A stretch of DNA of 64,000 nt, taken from the NCBI RefSeq assembly GCF_016584085.1, contig NZ_NRSJ01000009.1, positions 51,886 through 115,885 of the forward strand, in the 5' to 3' direction. Origin of the DNA: Halochromatium glycolicum (GTDB lineage Bacteria > Pseudomonadota > Gammaproteobacteria > Chromatiales > Chromatiaceae). This document shows, one piece after another, positions 25,926-34,205 of the stretch. Every line of letters begins with the position of its first letter. The stretch's first letter is position 1. Both the position numbers and the translations under genes were made by a program. Under the pieces are notes generated by a model that had not been told where the DNA came from, did no database searches, and saw only the letters and a list, made by a program, of their open reading frames with translations.

Positions 25926-27203
25926 ATGCCGTCGCGTCTATCGTCGGATCGCTCTGGGACCTCTGCAGCAGGTCGAGCCCCGGAACGATCCTCCGGGTAT
26001 CACCCTGGCCCTCGTTCGGCTGACGGCCTCGAGCCGAGACAAGACTCAGCAGCCGGTTCGGGCTCTCGCCCGGGCCGGCCCCTGCGCCGGCGTTTTCTCC
26101 AAGCGGCTGGCGCCATCCTTGTGCTGGTCGGCGTCTGGACCGGCTGGGCCGAGCTGAACCCAAGCGACGAGCGCGCATTGCGCACGCTGGTCCATGACCG
26201 GCTCGACGATTGGTTCCCCGAGCTGATGAGCCCGGCTGGAGATGGCCACGGGCTGCGTCTGCGCCAAGCCGCTGAGCCAAGCCCCGCCGCGCCCATTGGC
26301 ACCCCCAAGGATGCGATGGACTCCGCTGACAACACGGATGAGCTGAGCACCACTGAACCCCTGATCCGTGACCAGGAAGCGCGCCCGCGTGTGCTGTTGA
26401 TCCATGGGCTGGACGAGCCGGGCATCATCTGGGACGACCTGGCGCCGGTTGCTGCCGCAGCCGGCTTCGAGGTCTGGGAACTGCGCTATCCGAACGATCA
26501 GGGCATCGATCGCAGCGCGGGCTTCCTCGCCGAGCAGTGGGGTGCACTCCCTGACGACCGCCCAGTGATCCTGATCGGCCACAGCATGGGCGGCCTGGTG
26601 GCGCGAGAATTCGTGACCGGCTGGCGGCAGCCGGTGGGCAAGCCGGCGCGGGTAGCGGGCGCCCCAGTCGGCGGCGTGATCATGGTCGGCACCCCGAATC
26701 AGGGGTCCGCCTGGGCGCGGCTCAGGATCTGGCTCGAGCTACGCGAGCATTTCGAAGACGCCCAGCGCCGACGCTTCTCGCTGTTCGCCGGTCTGCGCGA
26801 TGGGCTCGGCGAGGCCAAGATCGACCTGCGCCCCGGCAGCGATTTCCTGGAGGCATTGAATGCGCGCCCTTGGCCCGAATCGGTGCCGCGCGCGATCATT
26901 GGCGCGCGCTTGATCGAGCCGCCGAAACGGCTGATCGCGAGCCTCGATGCCGCAGCGGCCGAGGTCGGCTCCGAGCCGCTGCGCGAGGAGCTGCACGCCT
27001 GGTTCAACGATCTCGGCGAGGGGCTCGGCGACGGTGCGGTCAGCGTCGAATCGCTCCGTCTCGAGGGTGCGCCGGACCCCGTCATCGTCAACGGCGCCCA
27101 CCGCACCATGCTGCGCCGGCTGTTCGTCGATGATCCGACGCCGCCGGCGATCGAGCCGATCATGGAGCAGCTCGAGGCCTGGACAGGTGTTCAAGATCCG
27201 TGA
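25926..27203 (+). CDS. Membrane-anchored alpha/beta hydrolase, lipase-like
   Basis: 425 residues. A basic, low-complexity N-terminus is followed by one membrane anchor (~58-78, LQAAGAILVLVGVWTGWAEL). The hydrolase domain starts near residue 158 (PRVLLIHGLDEPG, oxyanion loop), has the nucleophile elbow IGHSMGGLVAREF, then GVIMVGTPNQGSAWA as in PGAP1/triacylglycerol-lipase-like proteins. A late conserved His in NGAHRTMLRR is a likely catalytic base. It is probably anchored in the inner membrane facing the periplasm; the substrate is unknown. It starts 12 bp after DUF3611, so they may be co-transcribed. Confidence 0.82.
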   Translation: MPSRLSSDRSGTSAAGRAPERSSGYHPGPRSADGLEPRQDSAAGSGSRPGRPLRRRFLQAAGAILVLVGVWTGWAELNPSDERALRTLVHDRLDDWFPELMSPAGDGHGLRLRQAAEPSPAAPIGTPKDAMDSADNTDELSTTEPLIRDQEARPRVLLIHGLDEPGIIWDDLAPVAAAAGFEVWELRYPNDQGIDRSAGFLAEQWGALPDDRPVILIGHSMGGLVAREFVTGWRQPVGKPARVAGAPVGGVIMVGTPNQGSAWARLRIWLELREHFEDAQRRRFSLFAGLRDGLGEAKIDLRPGSDFLEALNARPWPESVPRAIIGARLIEPPKRLIASLDAAAAEVGSEPLREELHAWFNDLGEGLGDGAVSVESLRLEGAPDPVIVNGAHRTMLRRLFVDDPTPPAIEPIMEQLEAWTGVQDP

Positions 27204-27240
27204 TCGGCGTTCCTGGTGTCGAACCAATTCACTTGCGTTG

Positions 27241-27324
27241 CAACCTAGAAACGGCAGTTGAACGGACGTCAGGGGGCGTTTTCTTAGTCGTACGGGAAAG
27301 CGGTCAGCTGCCGTTTCTAGGTTA
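27241..27324. repeat. Short element with ~20-bp inverted ends (ACCTAGAAACGGCAGTTGA type)
   Basis: Left end AACCTAGAAACGGCAGTTGA (27242-27261) and right end, reversed, AACCTAGAAACGGCAGCTGA (27304-27323), flank about 42 bp of non-coding DNA with a G run and a T run inside. It could be a MITE, an IS remnant or a transcription terminator after the hydrolase gene. A related half-site lies at 33953. Confidence 0.7.
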
Positions 27325-27743
27325 GCGATGTGACGCCTGGAAGCGACGAAATAGAGCAGGGGCGCCATTTCTGGATCTCGTGGCTTGATGCTTGATCTTG
27401 GCTCGACGATATCGCATGGGGGCGAAATGATCCGTCATGTCTCATGGCAGGTTGATCGCTTGCAAATGCATCGGCAAGGTCGGCGATCTCGTTCGTTCAT
27501 GCGGATCGCAACGCGGCATCTCCGGTCGCTATGCGACAACCGCTTTCTAGCTGTCACGACCTTTTTCTTCGCCGATGCGACACGTTCGAGCTCGCGCTGC
27601 GAAAACCAGTTGCTGGGTGGCCAGCCGACTGATACTGTCCGACCGCGGTCGGCCTATTGCGCCAAAGCCGAATCCCTTTGTGCGATGGACGCGTCGGTCA
27701 CCAAGTCTTGTCTCACAGCATAGAAATGTAATGGGAGAGTACA
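27325..27743. other. Intergenic region, no gene recognised
   Basis: 419 bp between the inverted-repeat element and the DUF1269 gene. Open frames here have no recognisable motif and poor coding character. The ribosome-binding stretch GGGAGAG sits just before 27744. Confidence 0.5.
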
Positions 27744-28253
27744 ATGAGCGATTTGATTGCGGTTGCGTTTCAAGAGCAGGAGCTCGCTTTCGAGCTGCGT
27801 GCGGAGCTAGCCAAGATGCAAAAGGCCTATCTGATCGATATCGAGGACATCGTCGTCGCAACACGCGACGAGAAAGGCAAGGTTAAACTGCATCAGGCGG
27901 TGAATCTCACCAGCGCCGGTGCCGTGGGCGGTGGGTTCTGGGGAATGCTGATCGGGATCTTGTTCCTGAATCCGCTGCTCGGTGCTGCGATTGGCGCAGG
28001 GGCCGGTGCGCTGTCGGGGCGCTTCAGCGATATCGGTATCAACGACGAGTTCATGAAAGGGCTGGCGCAAAACTTCAAACCGGGCTGCGCAGCGGTCTTC
28101 ATCCTGGTGCGCAAGGTGACGGCGGATAAGGTCCTAGAGGGTCTTTCGAGCTTCCGCGGCAAGGGCAAGGTGCTGCAGACCTCGCTCGAGAAGGATCGTG
28201 AAGACACACTGCGCGAGTTTCTCGAGGCGCAGGCACAGGAGGGGCCGGCTTGA
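27744..28253 (+). CDS. DUF1269 family protein
   Basis: 169 residues. A mixed alpha/beta N-terminal part (LIAVAFQEQELAFELRAELA; IEDIVVATRDEKGKVKLHQA) is followed by a glycine-rich hydrophobic hairpin (GGGFWGMLIGILFLNPLLGA AIGAG) and a C-terminal domain (ILVRKVTADKVLEGL). This is the DUF1269 (membrane-associated, TM2-like glycine zipper) architecture with unknown function. GGGAGAG precedes the ATG. The TGA overlaps the TTG start of the lipoprotein gene. Confidence 0.85.
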   Translation: MSDLIAVAFQEQELAFELRAELAKMQKAYLIDIEDIVVATRDEKGKVKLHQAVNLTSAGAVGGGFWGMLIGILFLNPLLGAAIGAGAGALSGRFSDIGINDEFMKGLAQNFKPGCAAVFILVRKVTADKVLEGLSSFRGKGKVLQTSLEKDREDTLREFLEAQAQEGPA

Positions 28254-28738
28254 GGTGCTTCAATGGCCTAGGCCATCCCCACCTGCTTCTGCTGTTGCCG
28301 GTGGCGGTTGCGCTAATCGCTGGTTGTGCTGCATCCCCGGTCGACGAGTCCGAAGCGACTCAAGGCGAGCGTCTGGTGCGTCAGACAGCACTGCCTGCGC
28401 GTCCAACAGTTGCGTCGCAAGGCGCTGACCGCCTATTCGAGGCACCACGCATTCGCGTCTCGCTTGCCCCCGCAGGTGCCTGGTCGCTGCGCACAGAGGT
28501 CACGCATCCTCGGCTGCGCTGTGGCAGCTATGCGACCCGAGTGCGCTTCGGCACTGGCAACGCCGATTGCTCGCGGGTCGAGTGGCTGACCCCGGTGAGC
28601 ATCGGCCCGGCGCGCCGGCAGTGCAATGGGGCCACGCTGGTCCATTCCGACAGTGGCTCGCTGTCGCTCGTGCCGGAGCAGATGCGGCGGCTGAACTGTG
28701 CGGAGGTTGCGGTCCAATGCACTGGCGCCTGCGGTTGA
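28250..28738 (+). CDS. Small predicted lipoprotein
   Basis: 162 residues from TTG 28250, supported by AGGAGG seven bases ahead. A hydrophobic signal ends in the lipobox LIAGC (Cys25 or so). The mature part is Cys-rich (six Cys, for example LRCGSYATRVRFGTGNADCS and LNCAEVAVQCTGACG), suggesting disulfides in the periplasm. I do not recognise the family. Translational coupling to DUF1269 is likely from the 4-base overlap. Confidence 0.65.
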   Translation: MRCFNGLGHPHLLLLLPVAVALIAGCAASPVDESEATQGERLVRQTALPARPTVASQGADRLFEAPRIRVSLAPAGAWSLRTEVTHPRLRCGSYATRVRFGTGNADCSRVEWLTPVSIGPARRQCNGATLVHSDSGSLSLVPEQMRRLNCAEVAVQCTGACG

Positions 28739-29144
28739 CCTTGACTGATTGACCCGAAACCGCTGAAGCCCCCGGCGATTCATCGTCCGGGGCGGTGCTG
28801 CACCGTGCAGCCTGCGAGCATCCGGCTGGCTCGCGGACTGCTCCGCTGATCGAGCCTCTGCCGTGTCGAGTCTTCGGTCGTTCGAGCCCGTTCAGCGCAC
28901 CTCAGCGCATCACGGACGATCGATCGGCCGCCGTGGCCGAGGCAAGAGGCTGATCTCGCGAAATAGCCAGTCGCGCTTTCGAGGTTGTTTTGAGCAGTGC
29001 GGCGGTTAGCCTGCCACCGACCTACCCCGGTTGCGACGCCTTTCAACAGAGCGATAGACTGGAACCGCTGCTCTCAGGGCAAGTTTCTTGCCCTCTCGCC
29101 CGCTCCGTCTCCTGCCTCCAACCTCTGGAATCCTCGTTGTAATC
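28739..29144. other. Intergenic region with one hairpin
   Basis: 406 bp without a recognisable gene. At 28769-28792 the sequence CCCCGG-CGAT-TC-ATCG-T-CCGGGG forms a strong stem with a one-base bulge right after the lipoprotein stop. It may act as a terminator or mRNA-end stabiliser, but no T tract follows. Confidence 0.45.
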
Positions 29145-32024
29145 ATGGCATCCCCCTGGTTCTGTGCGGTCACGCGCGTCGGTCTCTTGCTTCTGCTGCT
29201 GCCGCTGAGTGCGCTGGCGCAACCGGATGCCGCTTCGGGGTCGGAGGTCGGCGACAGCGATGCAGCTGCATCGGAACAGACGGCCAGTACGAGCGCTGTT
29301 CCCAACCAGCCCGAGCCAACGCAGAACGAGTCGAGCCCTGAGGAACCCCGAGGCACGCCGTTCGATCCCGCTTTAGTCGGGCTCCCTGAACTGCCTCAAC
29401 CGATGCAGACGGAAGATCAGTTCCAGGCGGCGCTCGAGCTGATCGATGCGCGGATCGCCGAGAAGCAGGCTGCGCGAGAGGCGGCTGAGGCGGCGGTTGC
29501 CGACAGGCAGGCGGCGCTCGAAGCCGCTGCTGCCAACGTCGGGGAGCAGAGCGATGTAATGGAGGGTTCCGAAGGTAAGGCCGGTGCTGAAGAAGGTGCT
29601 GAAAAAGGTGCTGAGCCCGAGGCCAAGACCAACGCGGATGCAGAGCCGGAGGCCGCTGCGAGTCCGGATGCCGCCACCCTCGAGACAGCCGAGACCGATC
29701 AAGACCGACAGGCACTGGAAGCCGCCGCATCGACGCTTGCACAGCAGATCGCGGTGCTGCAAGAGCTGCGGGTCACGGTCCAACGTCGGGCGACGCTCGC
29801 GGGGCGTATCCGTGAGATCAATACAGAGCTTGCCTCGCAGCGTGATCGGCTCGAGACGGTTGAGCGTGAAGGTGTGGCCCTGGAGCCTCCCTATCTGGTC
29901 TCGTTGTTGGATCAGGCGAGGGCAAAGCTGGCCTTGGACAAGGCGTTGGAAGAGGTCGCCGAGACCCGGATCGAGACCGCCATGCGGCGCAGGGAAGCGG
30001 CTGAGAGGGGCCTCGCCAGTGCCGTGCGCGAGCGGCGAGCGTCACGCGACCGCTTGAGTGCGAACGAGGACCTCTCTGCGGCCCAGCTTGAGGTGCGGGA
30101 CCAGGCATTGGAGCTGGCCCGTCTCAATGAGCTGCTTGCTCGCCAGCAATTGGCTGCGGCCGAGAGCGCCCTCGAGAAGGCACGCAGCGAGGACAGCCTC
30201 GCCGAAGCCGAACAAGCGCTGCTTCAGACACGCATCCGTTTCCTCGAGGATCGCGTCGAGCTGCCGCGCGACGCGCTGGAGCAGCGGCTCGAGGAGCTGA
30301 ATGTGGCTGAGGAGGCCATGCAGGCGCAGATCAAGGCGCTGGAGCTGACGGGCGATCAGGCAGAGGCGGCGCTCTATCAGGCGCGACAGAACCTCGAGGA
30401 GGCCGGCCCCGATGCTGATCATGCGACCTTGGAGGAATGGGTTCAGACGCGCCAGGCGGAGCTGCAGGCGGCACGCTCCAGCGTCGATTCCCTTCTAGCC
30501 GCGATCGCGAACCTGACGCAGATACGCGTGCTCTGGGAGCAGCGCTATCAGATCATGAGCCAACCGGATGCGGTGGATCTAGCCGCGTTGCTGCAGCAGG
30601 TTATCACGAGCGCCGCGACTGCCCGCGCCGAGAAGGACGATCTCGAGCAACGGCTCAACTCACTGCGCGCGATCCAGCTCGCGCAAACCCGGCGCCTGCG
30701 CGATTCGACTCTCAGCGAGGGGATACGCGAAGCCATGGCCGTGCGCAGCAGGGCGCAAGACCTCGCCGAACGCTATGGCCGCGAGCTGCTCGAAACCCAG
30801 GACCAGCTCATCGCATTGCTGGAAGGGATGCGCAGTCAGCTCGAGCCCATGGTGCAGGAGCAGACCCTGTCGCTACAGCTACTGCAGGCCCAAGAGGCCT
30901 TGGCAAACTGGTGGGACGCCGAGCTGATCGTGATCGACGATCAGAGCATCCGCGCGCGCGAGCTGGCGACGGCACTGGTGATGTTCATCGTGGTGTTGTT
31001 CGCCGTTTCATTGATTCGGGTGGGAGCGCGCCGCGCCCTGAATCGGCGCAGGGCCAGGAGCCCGACCGCGAACTATGGCGATCTGCGTCTGGCGCTGTCG
31101 GCCGTCGCTGGAAATACCAACCAGCTCTTCGTCCTGATTGCGGCCTTCTATGTCGCGATGACCGTCTCCGGGCTCGCTAGCCCGACGGTCCAGAGCTGGC
31201 TCTGGACCGCGCTGGTGATCGCCTTTTATGCCCAGCTCGGGATCTGGGCGAACGCGGCAATGGTCGATTACTTCAACCGTCGGCGCACCCGCCAGGAGAT
31301 GCGTGATCCGTCCACGGTGACCGGTTACGGCCTGCTGACCTTCTTCCTCCGTGTCGGCATTTGGATCACGGTCGTCGTCTCGCTGTTGGCCTACTTCAAG
31401 TACCCGGTCGCAGGGCTGGTCGGCGCGCTCGGCGTCGGCAGCTTGGCGATCGCGTTCGCGGTACAGAACATCCTGGGCGATGTCTTCAGCTCGATGGCGA
31501 TCATCCTCGATAAGCCGTTTCGCGTCGGTGACTTCGTCAAGGCCGGTGAAACCCTCGGCACGATCGAGCATATCGGGGTCAAGACCACCCGCATCCGCAG
31601 TCTCTCAGGCGAGCAGGTGGTCACATCGAATAGCGATCTGCTCAATAGTCGCATCCACAACTACAAGCATTTCCGGGAACGCCGCATTGCGTTTCGGATC
31701 GGCGTCGTCTATCAGACGCCGCGCGAGCTGTTAGAGCGGATTCCTGGAATGCTCCGTGAGGCGGTCGAGGAGCAGCCGAATGCACGGTTCGATCGCGCCC
31801 ATTTCGTCGAGTACGGCGACTTCGCGCTAATCTTTGAGATCGTCTACTACGTACTGAGCCCAGACTACACCCTCTACATGGACATCCAGCAGGGGATCAA
31901 TCTCGGCATCCACCGCCGCTTCGAGCAGGCGGGCGTCTCCTTTGCGTATCCGACGCAGGAGCTGATCCTGCGTCGCGGTCCGGCCCTGACGGTGGGCAAT
32001 GAGGCGGGCTCGGCCGCAGGTTGA
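29145..32024 (+). CDS. MscK/KefA-like large mechanosensitive channel (MscS family)
   Basis: About 959 residues. A signal peptide ends ...LPLSALA-QP. The long periplasmic part (~60-600) is almost entirely charged coiled coil (runs such as LEEVAETRIETAMRRREAAE). Several membrane helices follow (~620-760). The MscS core at ~760-940 has the pore helix VGALGVGSLAIAFAVQNILG and the beta domain DKPFRVGDFVKAGETLGTIE with IGVKTTRIRSLSGEQV. It gates under membrane tension to release solutes in hypo-osmotic shock. ATG 29145 is chosen because the signal peptide starts there. It is monocistronic as far as can be seen. Confidence 0.9.
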   Translation: MASPWFCAVTRVGLLLLLLPLSALAQPDAASGSEVGDSDAAASEQTASTSAVPNQPEPTQNESSPEEPRGTPFDPALVGLPELPQPMQTEDQFQAALELIDARIAEKQAAREAAEAAVADRQAALEAAAANVGEQSDVMEGSEGKAGAEEGAEKGAEPEAKTNADAEPEAAASPDAATLETAETDQDRQALEAAASTLAQQIAVLQELRVTVQRRATLAGRIREINTELASQRDRLETVEREGVALEPPYLVSLLDQARAKLALDKALEEVAETRIETAMRRREAAERGLASAVRERRASRDRLSANEDLSAAQLEVRDQALELARLNELLARQQLAAAESALEKARSEDSLAEAEQALLQTRIRFLEDRVELPRDALEQRLEELNVAEEAMQAQIKALELTGDQAEAALYQARQNLEEAGPDADHATLEEWVQTRQAELQAARSSVDSLLAAIANLTQIRVLWEQRYQIMSQPDAVDLAALLQQVITSAATARAEKDDLEQRLNSLRAIQLAQTRRLRDSTLSEGIREAMAVRSRAQDLAERYGRELLETQDQLIALLEGMRSQLEPMVQEQTLSLQLLQAQEALANWWDAELIVIDDQSIRARELATALVMFIVVLFAVSLIRVGARRALNRRRARSPTANYGDLRLALSAVAGNTNQLFVLIAAFYVAMTVSGLASPTVQSWLWTALVIAFYAQLGIWANAAMVDYFNRRRTRQEMRDPSTVTGYGLLTFFLRVGIWITVVVSLLAYFKYPVAGLVGALGVGSLAIAFAVQNILGDVFSSMAIILDKPFRVGDFVKAGETLGTIEHIGVKTTRIRSLSGEQVVTSNSDLLNSRIHNYKHFRERRIAFRIGVVYQTPRELLERIPGMLREAVEEQPNARFDRAHFVEYGDFALIFEIVYYVLSPDYTLYMDIQQGINLGIHRRFEQAGVSFAYPTQELILRRGPALTVGNEAGSAAG

Positions 32025-32045
32025 TGGGGTCGCGCTGGACTTGAT

Positions 32046-32084
32046 CCGACCGCTGCGCTCTGCATGTTGAAACGCAGCGGTCGG
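32046..32084 (+). terminator. Hairpin after the MscK-like gene
   Basis: A perfect 12-bp stem, CCGACCGCTGCG and CGCAGCGGTCGG, with a 15-base loop starts 21 bp beyond the stop. It is placed like a terminator but lacks a following T run, so Rho-independent function is uncertain. Confidence 0.5.
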
Positions 32085-32695
32085 CCACAAGGCATCGTTC
32101 ACCACTCGTAACCAAGTCTTCAGCCGCAGGGTCTCGTCGGAGGTCTTGGCGTTCTCAGCGGGTGCGCTGTCATCATCGATCTCGTATTCGAGACTGCTGA
32201 CGAACCCGCCCACTCGCCCCCCAACGGGTGATCATCTTCCCGCCGCGCCACCTTTTCGTGAGACGGTCGCCGTTTTGAACGATGACAGCGTCGGCAACGG
32301 CACTGCGTTTCCGCATGATGCCGAGCGCGGCATCGATCGGAAGGTGGCGCAGCACTGGTTGGGAACCGGGCATGAGAAGAAGTCGTATGGACGGGAGGGA
32401 TAGCGTCGAAAAGCATGCCACCAATGGTTGGGTGGCTGAACGGCAAACATTGATCCGGCCCGAGTCGCGCTTGGTATTGCGGCCTGATATGTTCGAACAG
32501 GGAGCTGTCGCGGACGAATGATGTCGGCACATCGCATTGGCTCAGCTGACGCTAGGAGAGGGCCTAGCGGTCATCTTGGTGCTGGCGCCATTCATGCGCG
32601 AAGGCTTGGCTTCGCCTAACGTTGATTTTACTAGCACCGATGCCCTGGCACGGATACTATTGGGTGCTGATTCTTGAGGTCTGTTGATCGGAATC
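32085..32695. other. Non-coding or fully decayed stretch
   Basis: About 610 bp. Several overlapping open frames exist on both strands, but none has a recognisable domain, a convincing ribosome-binding site or consistent codon character. It sits at the start of a decayed segment. Confidence 0.5.
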
Positions 32696-32790
32696 CTGTT
32701 TCTGGCCGAATCGTGCCCTTGGTCTCGGCCTTCTTCATTGATCTGACCAACGCGCTGATCATCCCGTTCTTCTTGAACACCTTCGGTTGA
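32696..32790 (+). pseudogene. Possible sodium/glutamate symporter (GltS-like) C-terminal fragment
   Basis: The frame ending at TGA 32788-32790 reads GRIVPLVSAFFIDLTNALII, then PFFLNTFG. This resembles the last membrane helix of GltS-type symporters (IVPLVGAFFID-NA-I). No earlier part of the protein is seen. Identity rests on about 28 residues. Confidence 0.4.
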
Positions 32791-32809
32791 TTCCGATCAG
32801 ACCAGCGCG

Positions 32810-32954
32810 ATGCGTCGACAACAGAAACAGCGTTGCCGGCCCGAGGAAGATGAAAAACCCACCGGAATCGGTTAGGGCGGTGATCGTCACCGAGCTGCCG
32901 AGCGCGGGGTCTCGGCCCAGGGCTTGACGCACCAACGGAAAGTGCAGACCCGGT
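32810..32954 (-). pseudogene. mgtE: MgtE magnesium transporter C-terminal fragment
   Basis: The minus-strand translation is HFPLVRQALGRDPALGSSVT, then ITALTDSGGFFIFLGPATLF. This corresponds to the final helices of MgtE (PLL-R-LG-DPA--S---T-TD--G--I-LG). The upstream part is cut near the mobile element at 32957 and no native stop is seen. It stands tail to tail with the GltS-like fragment. Confidence 0.55.
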
Positions 32955-32956
32955 GC

Positions 32957-33119
32957 TTAGGCGATTTCTGTCAAAGCTTATACCGCCTTGCTGGTCTTTT
33001 CGCTCGCCTTCTTCGTCGCGCCGCCGGTCACATAGCCCGGCTATGCTCCCGGCGACGCTCCTCGAAGGCAAACGAAAATCCTGCGCAATTCGGTACGAGC
33101 TTTTCCGGCAATCGCCTTA
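32957..33119. mobile_element. TTA-flanked miniature element, copy 1 (157 bp core)
   Basis: Core 32960-33116 begins GGCGATTTCTGTCAAAGC and ends TTTTCCGGCAATCGCC, with 7-bp inverted ends GGCGATT/AATCGCC. It is flanked on both sides by TTA in direct orientation. The same element recurs at 42802-42964 (same orientation) and 58029-58193 (inverted). It contains no transposase and looks like a non-autonomous element. Its right-hand TTA supplies the TAA stop of the DedA gene. Confidence 0.85.
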
Positions 33120-33947
33120 GATGTCGGGTTTGCCCTGGCCCCGCCGGCGAACCACGGCGATCAGCGCAAAGACGAGCAATGCGATCAGGCCGACCGCCGT
33201 TAGCCCAGCGATCCAGGGGTTGAGGTGACGCAGTGCGGTGACGATAGCATCGAGGTGCAGGTCGAGATAATAGACGCCGAGCGCCCAGAAGCTCGCCCAT
33301 AGGACGGCGCCACTGAGGTTGAGGAGCATGAAGCGGCCCCAGTGCATCGCGAGGATGCCGGAGAAGAGTCCGATCAGTTGGCGCGGGCCATCGACGAAGC
33401 GACCAAAAAACACCAACCAGCCCCCATGCCGATTAAAGCCCCGCTCGATCTTCTCAAGGCTATGCGCTGGTATCGGCATGCGATTCAGCACTGCGCGCCC
33501 GCCTAATCGGCCGATCAGGTAACCGATGGTTTGACCGAGCGAGGTCGCCAGGATGGTGACAAACACCAGCAATACGATATTCAGCCTGCTATTGGGAACA
33601 GCGGCGACCAGCGCGCCTGCTTCCAACAGCGTTTGACCGGGCGCAGGGATGCCGATGCCTTCGATCCCGACCGCCGCGAACACCGCCCAGTAGCCGTAGC
33701 GCTCGAGATAAGGCTCCACGCGCTCGATATCGGCTGCGATCGACTTTGCGATTCGGTGTGCTCGCGCGTCAATCTTCTGCGCGCTGCTTGGATGCTGCGT
33801 CAGGCTGGGCGGCGTGGATTGGGCAGCCGGCTGCGCAAGCGCAGTGCCGCTGCCAGGCGGGGAGAGGATGGATATCAGCAGGACCAGAAACGCCGCTGCC
33901 GTACGGCGGCGGTCGACACCCTTCCGAGACGTCCTTTCTGTGCGCAT
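33117..33947 (-). CDS. DedA-family membrane protein
   Basis: 276 residues. Signal-like first helix (~16-38), a Ser/Pro/Gln-rich spacer, then the DedA/SNARE-associated domain: YGYWAVFAAVGIEGIGIPAP with the conserved E-x-x-xPxPG segment, LGQTIGYLIGRLGG, and FFGRFVDGPRQLIGLFSGIL with the essential Arg and GxxR motif. DedA proteins act in membrane homeostasis and probably lipid flipping. The reading frame ends ...GQGKPDI at a TAA that belongs to the flanking trinucleotide of the miniature element, so the native C-terminus may have been altered. Confidence 0.9.
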   Translation of the reverse strand: MRTERTSRKGVDRRRTAAAFLVLLISILSPPGSGTALAQPAAQSTPPSLTQHPSSAQKIDARAHRIAKSIAADIERVEPYLERYGYWAVFAAVGIEGIGIPAPGQTLLEAGALVAAVPNSRLNIVLLVFVTILATSLGQTIGYLIGRLGGRAVLNRMPIPAHSLEKIERGFNRHGGWLVFFGRFVDGPRQLIGLFSGILAMHWGRFMLLNLSGAVLWASFWALGVYYLDLHLDAIVTALRHLNPWIAGLTAVGLIALLVFALIAVVRRRGQGKPDI

Positions 33948-33951
33948 CGTT

Positions 33952-33974
33952 AAACCTAGAAAGAGCAGTTGAAC
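33952..33974. repeat. Half-site of the ACCTAGAAAxxGCAGTTGA element
   Basis: AAACCTAGAAAGAGCAGTTG followed by AACG matches the left end of the 27241-27324 element with two changes. No inverted mate was found nearby. It lies just upstream of the dedA start. The following ~230 bp to the perM stop carry no recognisable gene. Confidence 0.55.
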
Positions 33975-34205
33975 GCTCTACAGCAAAGGCAAGTGTCTGT
34001 TTGACTGAGAATGACAACCCACATCTGAGCTTCCCTGTCGGGTGCAGGGCGCGACATCCCGAGTGCACGCCCCGCGCGGCCCCTGGCTTCGTTACACCTG
34101 GTTGGAAAGGAACACCCATTCCGCCTCGCTGTGCCTCGCCAGCAGCCACGAGGGACGCACCTTCGTGCTCGGTAGCGCGTCCTCGCTTGCGCCGGGTTGC
34201 TGGGG

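Noticed and set aside
27385..27723. 112-codon plus-strand frame upstream of DUF1269
   Set aside because: No ribosome-binding site, Arg/Ser-rich translation and no motif.
32120..32530. Overlapping minus-strand frames after the MscK-like gene
   Set aside because: Several frames are open together because of composition; none shows a domain or proper start.
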